DNA of 64,000 bases, from assembly GCF_000721175.1 (NCBI RefSeq), contig NZ_JOEZ01000035.1, positions 105,471 through 169,470 of the forward strand, in the 5' to 3' direction. This document shows, piece after piece, positions 15,861 through 23,910 of this stretch. Origin of the DNA: Streptomyces anulatus. Lineage in GTDB: Bacteria > Actinomycetota > Actinomycetes > Streptomycetales > Streptomycetaceae. The translations under genes and the position numbers were made by a program. Numbering within the stretch: position 1 is the stretch's first letter; each line of letters begins with the position of its first letter. The notes beneath the pieces were generated by a model that searched no databases, was not told the DNA's origin, and saw nothing but the letters and a program-made list of their open reading frames with translations.

Positions 15861-16496
15861 ATGCGACAGGTCTTGAACAAAAGCATTATCGTCATGGCGG
15901 CCGCATCGGGCCTCCTGGCGGCGGTGGGCGGCACCGCACACGCCGACGCGTCGGCCGAGGGGGCGGCCGTCGGTTCGCCGGGGGTCGGTTCGGGCAACGT
16001 CGTTCAGGCGCCGGTGCACGTCCCGGTCAATGTGTGCGGCAACACCGTCAATGTGATCGCCCTGCTGAACCCGGCCTTCGGCAACAAGTGCGTGAACGCC
16101 GACGGCCCGAAGCACAACCACCCGCCGGTGGACAAGCCGCCGGTGGACAAGCCGCCGGTCGACGAACCGCCCGTGGACGAGCCCCCGGTCGACAAGCCCC
16201 CGGTGGACCAGCCGCCCGTGGACGAGCCCCCGGTCGACGAACCCCCGGTCGACAAGCCCCCGGTGAACCAGCCGCCCGTGGACCAGCCGCCGGTGGACCA
16301 GCCGCCCGTCGACACCCCCGGTACCGACACCCCTGGCTCGGACACTCCCGGTTCCGGCACGCCCGGGTCCAACACCCCGGACGTGCAGCTGGCCGAAACC
16401 GGTGCCGCCGACCTGGGCCTGGCCGCCGGCGCGAGCGCCGCGCTGCTGCTCGGTGGTGCGGTGCTGATGCGCCGCACGCGCAACGCGCGGGACTGA
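15861..16496 (+). CDS. Chaplin with sortase signal and PPVDx repeats
   Basis: A 211-aa cell-wall chaplin. Signal peptide (to about residue 28), one chaplin domain (39-79; SPGVGSGNVVQAPVHVPVN, then LNPAFGNKC) with Cys59 and Cys77, 13 tandem PPVDx pentapeptides (88-152), a PGSDT/PGSGT linker, the sortase motif LAETG (177-181), a hydrophobic segment (183-203) and the basic tail RRTRNARD. The LAxTG motif fits the class E sortases used for long chaplins in Streptomyces. Long chaplins of S. coelicolor (ChpA-C) carry two chaplin domains; this one has a single domain and a long stalk. AAGGAAGGG precedes the ATG by about six bases. Strong terminator downstream. Confidence 0.87.
   Translation: MRQVLNKSIIVMAAASGLLAAVGGTAHADASAEGAAVGSPGVGSGNVVQAPVHVPVNVCGNTVNVIALLNPAFGNKCVNADGPKHNHPPVDKPPVDKPPVDEPPVDEPPVDKPPVDQPPVDEPPVDEPPVDKPPVNQPPVDQPPVDQPPVDTPGTDTPGSDTPGSGTPGSNTPDVQLAETGAADLGLAAGASAALLLGGAVLMRRTRNARD
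16122..16316 (+). repeat. 15-bp coding repeats (PPVDx x13)
   Basis: Thirteen in-frame copies of a 15-bp unit encoding Pro-Pro-Val-Asp-(Lys/Glu/Gln/Thr), one with Asn instead of Asp. The DNA copies are near-identical, so copy number is likely to vary between strains. Confidence 0.9.
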
Positions 16497-16517
16497 CAGA
16501 GCTCCTGCGGGAGAGCG

Positions 16518-16555
16518 AGGTCCGGCCGGACAGCGGGGACTGTCCGGCCGGACCT
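16518..16555 (+). terminator. Terminator of the long chaplin gene
   Basis: A perfect 16-bp stem (AGGTCCGGCCGGACAG and its complement) with a six-base loop, followed by TCTG, about 20 bases after the stop codon. Confidence 0.8.
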
Positions 16556-16762
16556 TCTGTGTGCGCGGTGCCCCGTTCTCCCGGGACTCCGGGCGCGGCG
16601 GTGGAACGACGGGCCCGGGGCACCGCGCGCCCCGGGGAGCGAGCGGGACGGCGGGAAGGGCCGGGAACGTGGCACTACCTCTACGGGGAGGCCGGGGAGT
16701 CCGCGGAGCCGGGAGGCCGGGGACGGCCCTCGTCCGGTGAGGCGGTTGCGCGCTGACCGCCG

Positions 16763-17983
16763 TCAGCCCGCGATGCGTTCGAAGATGGCCGCGAGGCCCT
16801 GGCCGCCGCCGATGCACATCGTCTCCAGGCCGTACCGGGCCTCGCGGCGGTGGAGTTCGCGGGAGAGGGTGGCGAGGATGCGGGCTCCGGTGGCGCCGAC
16901 CGGGTGGCCCAGCGAGATGCCGGAGCCGTTGACGTTGATCCGCTGTTCGTGGTCGGTGTCGCCGAGGCCCAACTCCCTTGTGCAGGCGAGCACCTGGGCG
17001 GCGAACGCCTCGTTCAGCTCGATCAGGTCGAGGTCGGCGAGGGTGAGGCCCGCCCGGTCGAGGGCGGTACGGGTGGCGGCGACGGGGGCGATGCCCATCG
17101 TCGCGGCGGGGACCCCGGCGCGGGCGCAGGAGACGAGGCGGACGAGCGGGGTGAGGCCGAGGCGTTCGGCGGTCTCGGCGCTGGTGACCAGGCAGGCGGC
17201 GGCCGCGTCGTTCTGGCCGCTGGCGTTGCCCGCGGTGACGGTGGCGTCCGGGTCGGACTTCGCCATCACCGGCCGGAGGGCGGCGAGTTGTTCGGCGGTG
17301 GTGTCGGGGCGGGGGTGCTCGTCGGCGGTGACGGTCGTTTCGCCCTTGCGGGTGCGTACGGTGACGGGGGCGGTCTCCGCGTCGTAGCGGCCCTCGGCGG
17401 CGGCGCGGGCGGCGCGCCGCTGGGAGCGCAGGGCCAGGGCGTCCTGGTCGGCACGGCTGATGCCGTACTCCCGGCGCAGGTTCTCCGCCGTCTCGATCAT
17501 GCCGCCGGGGACCGGGTGGTTGACGCCTCCGGCGGTGACGCGGCCTTGGGCGAGGGCGTCGTGGAGCTGGAGGCCGGGGCCCTTGATCCCCCAGCGGCCG
17601 TCGTGGGTGTAGTAGGGGGCGGCGCTCATCACGTCGACGCCTCCCGCGATCACGACGTCGCTGAATCCGGCCCTGATCTGCATCGCCGCGTCCAGCACCG
17701 CCTGGAGCCCGGAGCCGCAGCGGCGGTCGATCTGGGAGCCGGTGACCGTGGCGGGCAGTCCGGCGTCCAGGGCGGCCACCCGGCCGATGGCGGGGGCGTC
17801 GCTGGTCGGGTAGGCGTGGCCGAGGATCACCTCGTCGACCCGGGCGGGGTCGATGCCGGTCCGGGCGACGATCTCCGCGATGACGTGTGCGGCCAGCGCG
17901 GCCGGGGTCTGCTGGGCGAAGACCCCGCCGAAGCGGCCGATGGGGGTACGCAGGGGTTCGCAGATGACGACGTCGAGCGGCAC
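16763..17983 (-). CDS. Acetyl-CoA acetyltransferase (3-oxoadipyl-CoA thiolase type)
   Basis: A 406-aa thiolase. The nucleophile Cys lies in RRCGSGLQ (about residue 89), the catalytic His and second Cys in GHPVGATGA and CIGGGQG, and NEAFAAQ is intact. It cleaves a 3-oxoacyl-CoA to acetyl-CoA and a shortened acyl-CoA. The neighbouring LysR regulator, two-subunit CoA-transferase and 3-hydroxyacyl-CoA dehydrogenase suggest the substrate is 3-oxoadipyl-CoA (end of the beta-ketoadipate or phenylacetate routes); acetoacetyl-CoA remains possible. It follows the LysR gene on the same strand by 53 bp, with its likely promoter inside the LysR 3' end. Confidence 0.85.
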   Translation of the reverse strand: MPLDVVICEPLRTPIGRFGGVFAQQTPAALAAHVIAEIVARTGIDPARVDEVILGHAYPTSDAPAIGRVAALDAGLPATVTGSQIDRRCGSGLQAVLDAAMQIRAGFSDVVIAGGVDVMSAAPYYTHDGRWGIKGPGLQLHDALAQGRVTAGGVNHPVPGGMIETAENLRREYGISRADQDALALRSQRRAARAAAEGRYDAETAPVTVRTRKGETTVTADEHPRPDTTAEQLAALRPVMAKSDPDATVTAGNASGQNDAAAACLVTSAETAERLGLTPLVRLVSCARAGVPAATMGIAPVAATRTALDRAGLTLADLDLIELNEAFAAQVLACTRELGLGDTDHEQRINVNGSGISLGHPVGATGARILATLSRELHRREARYGLETMCIGGGQGLAAIFERIAG

Positions 17984-18036
17984 GGCGGGCCTTCCTTCAG
18001 GGGCGACGGGCGGGGCGCCAGGTCGTGTCCGGCGGA

Positions 18037-19062
18037 TCAGGACCGGATGGTCCGCGGGACACGCCCTGGTGGTGGGGTGACCTTCGCATCCGGCGGCTGA
18101 GTCGGTCCAATACCGGATACACCCCCGATCGAGAGGGCCGGCGTCTCAATCGGTCCTCCGTCCGGCCCGTGTACGGGGGTCGGCAGGGCGTCCCGGGCGA
18201 TGGCGAGCACGGCGTGCAGGGCGGCGGAGGGGTTGTCGGGGCGCCAGGCCAGGGCCGCCTGGAGGCGGATGGGCGGGCCGGCGAGGGGCCGGTAGACCAG
18301 TCCGCTCTGCTGGATGTGCCGCACGGAGGTGACCGTGAGGGTGATGCCGACGCCGGCGGCGACGAGCGCCATGATCGTGTACGAGTCGGGGGCCTCCTGG
18401 ACGACGCGCGGGGTGAACCCGGCGCTCTCGCAGGCCTCGGTCATGGCGTCGCGCACGGTGGAGCCGGTGTTGGCGGGGAAGGAGACGAACGGTTCGTCCG
18501 CCAGCTCGGCGAGCGGCACCGCCTCGTGCCGGGCGAGCGGGTGGTCGAAGGGCAGGGCACACACCAGCTCCTCCTCGTCGATCACCCGGTGGTCGACTCC
18601 GGGCCGGGTCACCGGCAGCCGGACGAAGCCCAGGTCGAGCGAGCCGTCGGCGACCCGGGACAGCGCGACGTCGGCGTACGTCTGGCCGGTCATGACCAGT
18701 TCGAGCCCGGGGTGTGCGGCGCGTACGGCGCGGGTGAGCCGGGGCAGCGTCTCGTGGCTGGAGGCTCCGGCGAAGCCGATGGTCACCCGGCCGTACTCGC
18801 CCCGGCCCGCCGAGCGGGCGGCCCGGACTGCGGTGTCGAGGTCGTCGAGGACGGTCCGTACGGGTTCGAGGAAGGTCTCCCCCGCGCCGGTGAGCCGGAC
18901 GGAGCGCGTGTTGCGGCGGAAGAGCTGGACGCCGAGCTCCTTCTCCAGCTGCCGGATCTGCTGGCTCAGGGGCGGTTGTGCCATCTGGAGGCGCTTGGCG
19001 GCCCGGCCGAAGTGCAGCTCCTCGGCCACGGCGAGGAAGGCCTTCAGGTGGCGCAGTTCCAT
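18037..19062 (-). CDS. LysR-family transcriptional regulator
   Basis: A 341-aa LysR regulator: winged helix-turn-helix at about 1-60 (MELRHLKAFLAVAEELHFG, AAKRLQMAQPPLSQQIRQLE) and a substrate-binding effector domain (about 90-295). The last 40 residues (after about 300) are Pro/Gly-rich and exceed the usual family length; the DNA encoding them contains promoter-like boxes for the downstream thiolase gene. It is divergent from the CoA-transferase operon with 141 bp between starts, the classic arrangement for a LysR activator responding to a pathway intermediate. Confidence 0.87.
   Translation of the reverse strand: MELRHLKAFLAVAEELHFGRAAKRLQMAQPPLSQQIRQLEKELGVQLFRRNTRSVRLTGAGETFLEPVRTVLDDLDTAVRAARSAGRGEYGRVTIGFAGASSHETLPRLTRAVRAAHPGLELVMTGQTYADVALSRVADGSLDLGFVRLPVTRPGVDHRVIDEEELVCALPFDHPLARHEAVPLAELADEPFVSFPANTGSTVRDAMTEACESAGFTPRVVQEAPDSYTIMALVAAGVGITLTVTSVRHIQQSGLVYRPLAGPPIRLQAALAWRPDNPSAALHAVLAIARDALPTPVHGPDGGPIETPALSIGGVSGIGPTQPPDAKVTPPPGRVPRTIRS
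18105..18150 (-). promoter_or_regulatory. Promoter-like boxes for the thiolase gene inside the LysR 3' end
   Basis: On the minus strand ATTGAGACGC (18150-18141) is followed after 25 bases by CGGTATTGGAC (18115-18105), about 120 bases before the thiolase start. Both boxes recur upstream of the CoA-transferase operon (19113-19145), the second in the same orientation relative to transcription. TTGGAC could be the -35 hexamer. Confidence 0.5.
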
Positions 19063-19112
19063 GCGGGTCCTCCCCTGGCTCCCCCAACTCTTCCGGCTGA
19101 GTGAGATCGTGC

Positions 19113-19145
19113 GCGTCTCAATGTGAGCCTAATTCGGTATTGGAC
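19113..19145 (+). promoter_or_regulatory. LysR-type operator/promoter region of the CoA-transferase operon
   Basis: GCGTCTCAAT (19113-19122), part of a CTCAATGTGAG dyad, is followed by CGGTATTGGAC (19135-19145), about 60 bases upstream of the GTG start. The same two boxes precede the thiolase gene, supporting shared control by the LysR protein. Confidence 0.5.
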
Positions 19146-19203
19146 ACCGATCAATGCCCCCTGGCACGGTGGGGCGACCTGTACACCGACGTCGGGGAGC
19201 GCT

Positions 19204-20148
19204 GTGGAACGGACGGCCGGCAAGGTCGTGTCCCTGCGGGAGGCCGTCGCCCGCTTCGTGCACGACGGGGACACCGTGAGCCTGGAAGGGTTCACCCACC
19301 TCATCCCGACCGCCGCGGGCCACGAGATCATCCGGCAGGGCCGGCGCGGGCTCACCGTCGTACGGATGACGGCGGACATCGTGGTGGACCAGATGCTGGC
19401 GGCCGGCTGTGTCACGCGGCTGGTCTCGTCCTTCGTGGGCAACTCCTCCGCCGGTTCGCTCGGTGAGCTGCGGCGGCGGATCGAGCGGGCCGATCCGGAG
19501 CCGCTGGCGTTCGAGGAGTACAGCCACTACGGGATGGTGTGCCGGTATCTCGCCGGTGCGCAGCGGCTGCCGTTCCATCCGCTGCGCTCGTACGGCGGCA
19601 GCGACCTGCCCTCGGTCAACCCGGGTATACGCAAAGTGACCTCGCCCTATCCCGGTCCGGACGGGCAGGACCCCGAGCAGATCTACGTGGTGCCGCCGGT
19701 CAACCCGGACGTGACGTTCGTCCACGCGCAGCGCGCCGACCGCCGGGGCAACACCCAGATCTGGGGCCTGACCGGTGTCCAGGCCGAGGCGGTGTACGCG
19801 GCGGACCGGGCCGTCGTGGTGGTGGAGGAACTGGTCGCGGACGAGGTGATCCGCTCGGACCCGAACCGCACGCTGATCCCGGCGCACGCGGTCGACGCGG
19901 TGGTGGTCTGCCCGCGCGGGGCGCATCCCTCGTTCGCGCAGGGCTACTACGACCGGGACAACGCCTTCTACCGGGCCTGGTCAGCGATCAGCGCGGACCC
20001 GGTGCGGCTGCGGGAGTGGCTGGAGGAATGGGTGTACGGAACGGCCGATCACGCGGAGTACGTGGCGAAGCTGGGCGAGGAGTACTGGGCGGGGCTCGCG
20101 GTCGGCGAGGCGCTGAGCGAGCCGGTGGACTACGGGCGGCGGCTGTGA
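19204..20148 (+). CDS. CoA-transferase subunit A (3-oxoadipate/glutaconate type)
   Basis: A 314-aa alpha subunit of a class I CoA-transferase. N-terminal VSLREAVARFVHDGDTVSLEGFTHLIP is the usual family opening, with QIYVVPPVNPDVTFVHAQRAD and QIWGLTGVQ in the core. With the next gene it would transfer CoA from succinyl-CoA to 3-oxoadipate (PcaI-like) before thiolysis. The start is the GTG at 19204, with GGGGAG five bases upstream; the frame extends upstream but that part covers the promoter region. Its stop overlaps the next start (GTGA), implying translational coupling. Confidence 0.85.
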   Translation: MERTAGKVVSLREAVARFVHDGDTVSLEGFTHLIPTAAGHEIIRQGRRGLTVVRMTADIVVDQMLAAGCVTRLVSSFVGNSSAGSLGELRRRIERADPEPLAFEEYSHYGMVCRYLAGAQRLPFHPLRSYGGSDLPSVNPGIRKVTSPYPGPDGQDPEQIYVVPPVNPDVTFVHAQRADRRGNTQIWGLTGVQAEAVYAADRAVVVVEELVADEVIRSDPNRTLIPAHAVDAVVVCPRGAHPSFAQGYYDRDNAFYRAWSAISADPVRLREWLEEWVYGTADHAEYVAKLGEEYWAGLAVGEALSEPVDYGRRL

Positions 20149-20930
20149 GCGGGCAGCATCCGGAGCCCACGCGGTCCGTGACCTCCTCGGAGCTGCTGTC
20201 GGTCGTCGCCTCGCGTGAACTGGCCGGGCGCCGCACGGTGTTCGCGGGCATCGGGCTGCCGACGCTGGCGGTCGAGCTGGCGGCGCTGACCGTCGCGCCG
20301 GGCATCGAGGTGGTGTACGAGTCCGGGGTCTGCGGGGCGCACCCCTCCCATCTGCCGGAGACCATCGCGGACGCCGTCCTGATCACGGGGGCGGAGGCCG
20401 TGGTGTCCATGCCCACCCTGTTCGGCTCGGTGCTCCAGGGCGGGCACATCGACGTGGGTTTCCTGGGGGCCGCGCAGATCGACCGGTGGGGCGACCTCAA
20501 CACCTCGGTCATCGGGGACTGGGACCGCCCGACGGTTCGGCTGCCGGGTTCCGGGGGTGCCGTCGAGGTGATGGCGAACGCCCGGGAGGTGTTCGTCGTG
20601 ATGCGCCGCCATACGCCGCGCTCCCTCGTCGGCGTCCTGGACTTCTGCACCACGCCGGGCCCGGAACGGGCGCTGGCGGACGGTATCCGCCCGCTGGGCG
20701 TCGGCGTCACCCGGGTCGTCACCGAACTGGGCGTTCTCGCCCGGGAGGGCGTCGGCGACGAGCTGCGGCTGGTCGCCGTGCATCCCGGGGTCACCGTCGA
20801 GCAGGTGCGGGCCGCGACCGGCTGGGAGCTGGAAACCGCCGACACGGTCGTGACGACGGCACCTCCCACGCCCGCGGAGCTGCGGCTCCTGCGTGACGAT
20901 GTCGACCCCGGCCGTGTCTACCTCCGTTAG
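20145..20930 (+). CDS. CoA-transferase subunit B
   Basis: A 261-aa beta subunit of the class I CoA-transferase (PcaJ-like). It carries the Glu-containing active-site strand (GIEVVYESGVCG) and GSVLQGGHIDVGFLGAAQIDRWGDLNTS, typical of beta subunits. GTG start overlapping the stop of subunit A by GTGA. Together they activate a 3-oxo acid with CoA from succinyl-CoA, feeding the thiolase at 16763-17983. A run of four short repeats separates it from the dehydrogenase gene. Confidence 0.85.
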   Translation: MSGQHPEPTRSVTSSELLSVVASRELAGRRTVFAGIGLPTLAVELAALTVAPGIEVVYESGVCGAHPSHLPETIADAVLITGAEAVVSMPTLFGSVLQGGHIDVGFLGAAQIDRWGDLNTSVIGDWDRPTVRLPGSGGAVEVMANAREVFVVMRRHTPRSLVGVLDFCTTPGPERALADGIRPLGVGVTRVVTELGVLAREGVGDELRLVAVHPGVTVEQVRAATGWELETADTVVTTAPPTPAELRLLRDDVDPGRVYLR

Positions 20931-20933
20931 AGG

Positions 20934-20992
20934 ACCACGTCCTTCGAAGAACCACGTCCTTGAAGAACCACGTCCGTCCAAGAACCACGTCC
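20934..20992. repeat. Four ACCACGTCC direct repeats
   Basis: ACCACGTCC occurs at 20934, 20951, 20967 and 20984, spaced 17, 16 and 17 bases, within a larger repeat unit near GAAGAACCACGTCC. It fills the gap between the CoA-transferase B stop and the 3-hydroxyacyl-CoA dehydrogenase start. Confidence 0.85.
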
Positions 20993-21019
20993 GCCTCCGC
21001 TGAAAGGGCTCTCACCGCC

Positions 21020-22570
21020 ATGCGTATCAGGATCGTCGGAGCCGGGGCCATGGGCCGCGGCATCGCCCAGTGGGCGGCGAGCGCCGGACACACCGTCGAG
21101 CTGGGGGACGTACGCCCCGAGGCGGTGACGGAGGCTCTGGGCTTCGTCGCCTCGATGCTGGACCGGGCGGTCGCCAAGGGCCGGATGTCCGCCGCCGACC
21201 GGGACGGGGCGGTGGCCCGGCTGGTTCCGCTCGCCGAGCCGTGGGCGGCGGGCCCGGAGGTGGAGCTGGTGATCGAGGCCGTACGGGAGGACCTGGCGAC
21301 CAAGGCCGAGGTGTTCGGGAAGCTGGAGCGGGCGCTGCCCGCCTCCGCCGTCTTCGCGACCAACACCTCCTCCCTGTCGGTGACCCGGATCGCCGCGACG
21401 CTCCAGGACCCCTCGCGCCTGGCCGGGCTGCACTTCTTCAACCCGGTGCCGCTGATGAGGATCGTCGAGGTGGTGCCGGGCGCGGCCACCCGCCCGGGGA
21501 TCCCGGCCCTGCTGACCGGGCTGGTGGAAGGCTGCGGGCACAGGGCGGTGACCGTCGCCGACACCCCCGGATTCCTGGTCAACCACGCCGGGCGGGGGCT
21601 GGTGACCGAGGCGCTCGCGCTGCTGGAGGAGTCGGTGGCGGACCCGGCGGAGATCGACCGGATCGCCCGGGACGTCCTGGGGCTGCGGATGGGCCCCTTC
21701 GAGCTGATGGACCTGACCGGTCTCGATGTGACGGCCGCGGTGATCGACTCGATCTGGCAGGGCTTCCGGTACGAGGACCGGCTGCGCCCGTCCTTCCTGA
21801 CCCCGAACCGGGTGGTGGCGGGGCTGCACGGCCGCAAGACGGGCCGGGGCTGGTACGCGTACGGCGAGGGGGCGTCCGGCCCCGCACCGGAGAGCGCGGT
21901 CACCGGGGACGCGGACCGCCCGGTGTACCTCGTACCGGGCGGACGGCCGGAGACCGCCGCGTACGAGGAGACCCTGGCCGGTTCGCTGGAGGCGGCGGGG
22001 GCCCGCGTCGAGCGGGGCGCGGGGCCGTCCTCCCGGGCTGTGGTGCTGGTGCCCGTCTGGGGGACGTCGGTGTCGGCGGCGGTCGCGGAGGGCGCACTGC
22101 CCCGGGAACGTACGTTCGGCGTGGAGGTGCTGCCGGCGGCGGGGCGGCGGCGGGTCCTCGCGGTGACGGCGGCCGGACACCCGGTGGCCGCCCGGGACGC
22201 GCGGGCGGTGCTGGCACGGGCCGCCGAGGGCGATGAGCCGTACGCGGTGTCGGTGGTGCGGGACACCGCGGGCACGGTCGCGCAGCGGCTGCTGTCCTCG
22301 GTCGTCGCGGTCGGCTGCTCGATCGCGGAGCGCTCGCTGGCCACGCCCGCCGACATCGATCTGGCGGTGACCACCGGGCTCGGCTATCCGGCCGGTCCGC
22401 TGGCCTGGGGCGAGCGCATCGGGGCCGTGACGATGCTGGAGCTCCAGCGGTCGCTGCACGCCTCGACGGGCGACCCGCGCCACCGGCCGACGCGGTGGAT
22501 CACGGAGCGGGCCGCACTGGGCCTCGCGCTGACCGAGCCGGGGACCTCGCCCGCCGACTGCCTGGGGTGA
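21020..22570 (+). CDS. 3-hydroxyacyl-CoA dehydrogenase (PaaH-like)
   Basis: A 516-aa NAD-dependent dehydrogenase. The N-terminal Rossmann fold starts with VGAGAMGRGIAQW (about 6-18), followed by ATNTSSLSV and the catalytic His in GLHFFNPVPLM (about 140). A first 3HCDH C-domain (about 185-280, DTPGFLVNHAGRGLVTEAL) is followed by a linker domain and a second C-domain (about 410-505, DIDLAVTTGLGYPAGPLAWG). This two-C-domain layout is usual for PaaH/PaaC enzymes that oxidise 3-hydroxyadipyl-CoA. The start at 21020 lies after the repeats, next to AAAGGG. The set dehydrogenase, thiolase and CoA-transferase could complete phenylacetate or dicarboxylate breakdown to succinyl-CoA and acetyl-CoA. Confidence 0.86.
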   Translation: MRIRIVGAGAMGRGIAQWAASAGHTVELGDVRPEAVTEALGFVASMLDRAVAKGRMSAADRDGAVARLVPLAEPWAAGPEVELVIEAVREDLATKAEVFGKLERALPASAVFATNTSSLSVTRIAATLQDPSRLAGLHFFNPVPLMRIVEVVPGAATRPGIPALLTGLVEGCGHRAVTVADTPGFLVNHAGRGLVTEALALLEESVADPAEIDRIARDVLGLRMGPFELMDLTGLDVTAAVIDSIWQGFRYEDRLRPSFLTPNRVVAGLHGRKTGRGWYAYGEGASGPAPESAVTGDADRPVYLVPGGRPETAAYEETLAGSLEAAGARVERGAGPSSRAVVLVPVWGTSVSAAVAEGALPRERTFGVEVLPAAGRRRVLAVTAAGHPVAARDARAVLARAAEGDEPYAVSVVRDTAGTVAQRLLSSVVAVGCSIAERSLATPADIDLAVTTGLGYPAGPLAWGERIGAVTMLELQRSLHASTGDPRHRPTRWITERAALGLALTEPGTSPADCLG

Positions 22571-22634
22571 GGACCGGGCGCGGACGACCGATTCGTACAA
22601 GACCATCGGGACACCGGGTGCCTACGGTCGGGGC

Positions 22635-23039
22635 ATGACTCCACGATTCGACGCGACCAGCATCATCACGGCCGACCTGGCGGCCTCGCTCGCCTTCTAC
22701 CGCAGGCTCGGTCTCGACATTCCCGAAGGGGCGGAGTCCGCACCCCATGTCGAAGTGACCCTGCCGGGCGGGCAGCGGCTGCTGTGGGACACGGAGGAGG
22801 TCATCGCCTCGTTCGACCCCGACTGGAAGCGCCCGGCGGGCGGCGAGCGGGTCGCCCTGGCCTTCGTCTGCGACAGCCCGCAGGAAGTGGACTCGCTGTA
22901 CGCGGAGCTCACCGGGGCCGGGTACACCGGGCACCTGAAGCCCTGGGACGCGGTGTGGGGGCAGCGCTACGCGGTCGTGCTGGACCCGGACGGCTGCGGG
23001 GTCTCGCTGTTCGCCGCCGCCTCCCCTGCGGAGAAGTAG
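22635..23039 (+). CDS. VOC family (glyoxalase/dioxygenase-like) protein
   Basis: A 134-aa single-domain vicinal-oxygen-chelate protein built from two beta-alpha-beta-beta-beta modules: ATSIITADLAASLAFYRRLGL at the start and AVVLDPDGCGVSLFA at the end. The metal ligands of glyoxalase I are not all obvious (the second-module strand has DPDGCGVSLF instead of DPDGNxxEL), so it may be a binding or resistance protein rather than an enzyme. Its 3' end overlaps the convergent AraC gene by 73 bp. Confidence 0.78.
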   Translation: MTPRFDATSIITADLAASLAFYRRLGLDIPEGAESAPHVEVTLPGGQRLLWDTEEVIASFDPDWKRPAGGERVALAFVCDSPQEVDSLYAELTGAGYTGHLKPWDAVWGQRYAVVLDPDGCGVSLFAAASPAEK

Positions 23040-23737
23040 GCCCCGAGCGTCGTCCCGGCGAGGTCGCGCATCTCCCGGGCCAGGTGCGCCTGGTCGGTGC
23101 AGCCCGCCGCGCAGGCCGCTTCGGCGTACGGAAGGCCGGTGCGGACGAGGTCCAGGGCGCGCTGGAGGCGGAGGATCCGGGCCAGGGTCTTGGGGCCGTA
23201 GCCGAAGGCGGCCAGGGAGCGGCGGTGCAGTTGGCGGGCGCCGAGGCCGACCTCGGCGGCCGTCGCCGCGACGGATCCGCCGCGCCTCAGCCGGTCGGCG
23301 ACGGTCACCGTGAGCGGGTCCGGGGGCCCGGTGTCGGCGGCCCGGCCCAGGGCGAAGTCCTCCAGGGCGGCGGCGGGGTGGACGGTGCGGTCGATGCGCT
23401 CGGTGAGTTTTCGGACGGTGGTACGGGACCAGAGGTCGGCGAGTTCGACCCGGTGGTCGCGCAGTTCGTACGCCGGTACGCCGAGCAGTACGGGGGCGGT
23501 GCCGGGCGCGAACCGGATCGCGGCGCAGGAGCCGCGGTTGTCGGGGTCGACCTGGAAGGCGTGGGTGTCGGGTCCGGCGACGACCAGGCGTCCGGCGGTC
23601 CAGATCAGGTCCATGCAGCCGTCGGGAAGGACGGACCGGGCGGGCTGTCGCGGGCCGGGCGGAACGTCCAGGGTCCAGACGACGGCCCCCGCCAGCCGGG
23701 ACGGCCGTTGCTGGTACCGCTGGTGTTCCCGGGGCAT
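22967..23737 (-). CDS. AraC-family transcriptional regulator
   Basis: A 256-aa AraC-type regulator. The N-terminal sensing domain (SVLPDGCMDLIWTAGRLVVAGPDT) belongs to the DUF6597 type seen in many actinobacterial AraC proteins. The C-terminal double helix-turn-helix (about 150-245) has SVAATAAEVGLGARQLHRR and GYGPKTLARILRLQRAL followed by AEAACAAGCTDQAHLAREMR. The start at 23737 has GTTCCCGGGG before it, a weak ribosome site. The convergent 73-bp overlap with the VOC gene suggests the two are linked, and the VOC gene may be a target. Confidence 0.8.
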   Translation of the reverse strand: MPREHQRYQQRPSRLAGAVVWTLDVPPGPRQPARSVLPDGCMDLIWTAGRLVVAGPDTHAFQVDPDNRGSCAAIRFAPGTAPVLLGVPAYELRDHRVELADLWSRTTVRKLTERIDRTVHPAAALEDFALGRAADTGPPDPLTVTVADRLRRGGSVAATAAEVGLGARQLHRRSLAAFGYGPKTLARILRLQRALDLVRTGLPYAEAACAAGCTDQAHLAREMRDLAGTTLGAYFSAGEAAANSETPQPSGSSTTA

Positions 23738-23786
23738 GCGTCCACGATAGTGCCGTGGCAGGCGACGTCTGCCCGTCAAGGAGTGG

Positions 23787-23910
23787 CGTCCGGTGCGTGC
23801 TCCCGGTGTGCCGGCCGGAAGCCCTCGTACCGGACGTACTCGGGGTTCCGGCCGGTGCGGCGAGCGTGCGTGCCGGGCGTCGCGACGGGGCGAACGTCGC
23901 CGGTCAGCGG
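23787..23910. repeat. Dispersed intergenic repeat, copy B
   Basis: The second copy of the element at 2692-2815, sharing GTGCGTGCCGGGCGTCGCG and the CCTCGTAC..GTACTCGGGG hairpin, in the same orientation. It covers the last codons and stop of the BrkB gene (stop at 23904) and the gap to the AraC start. Confidence 0.7.
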
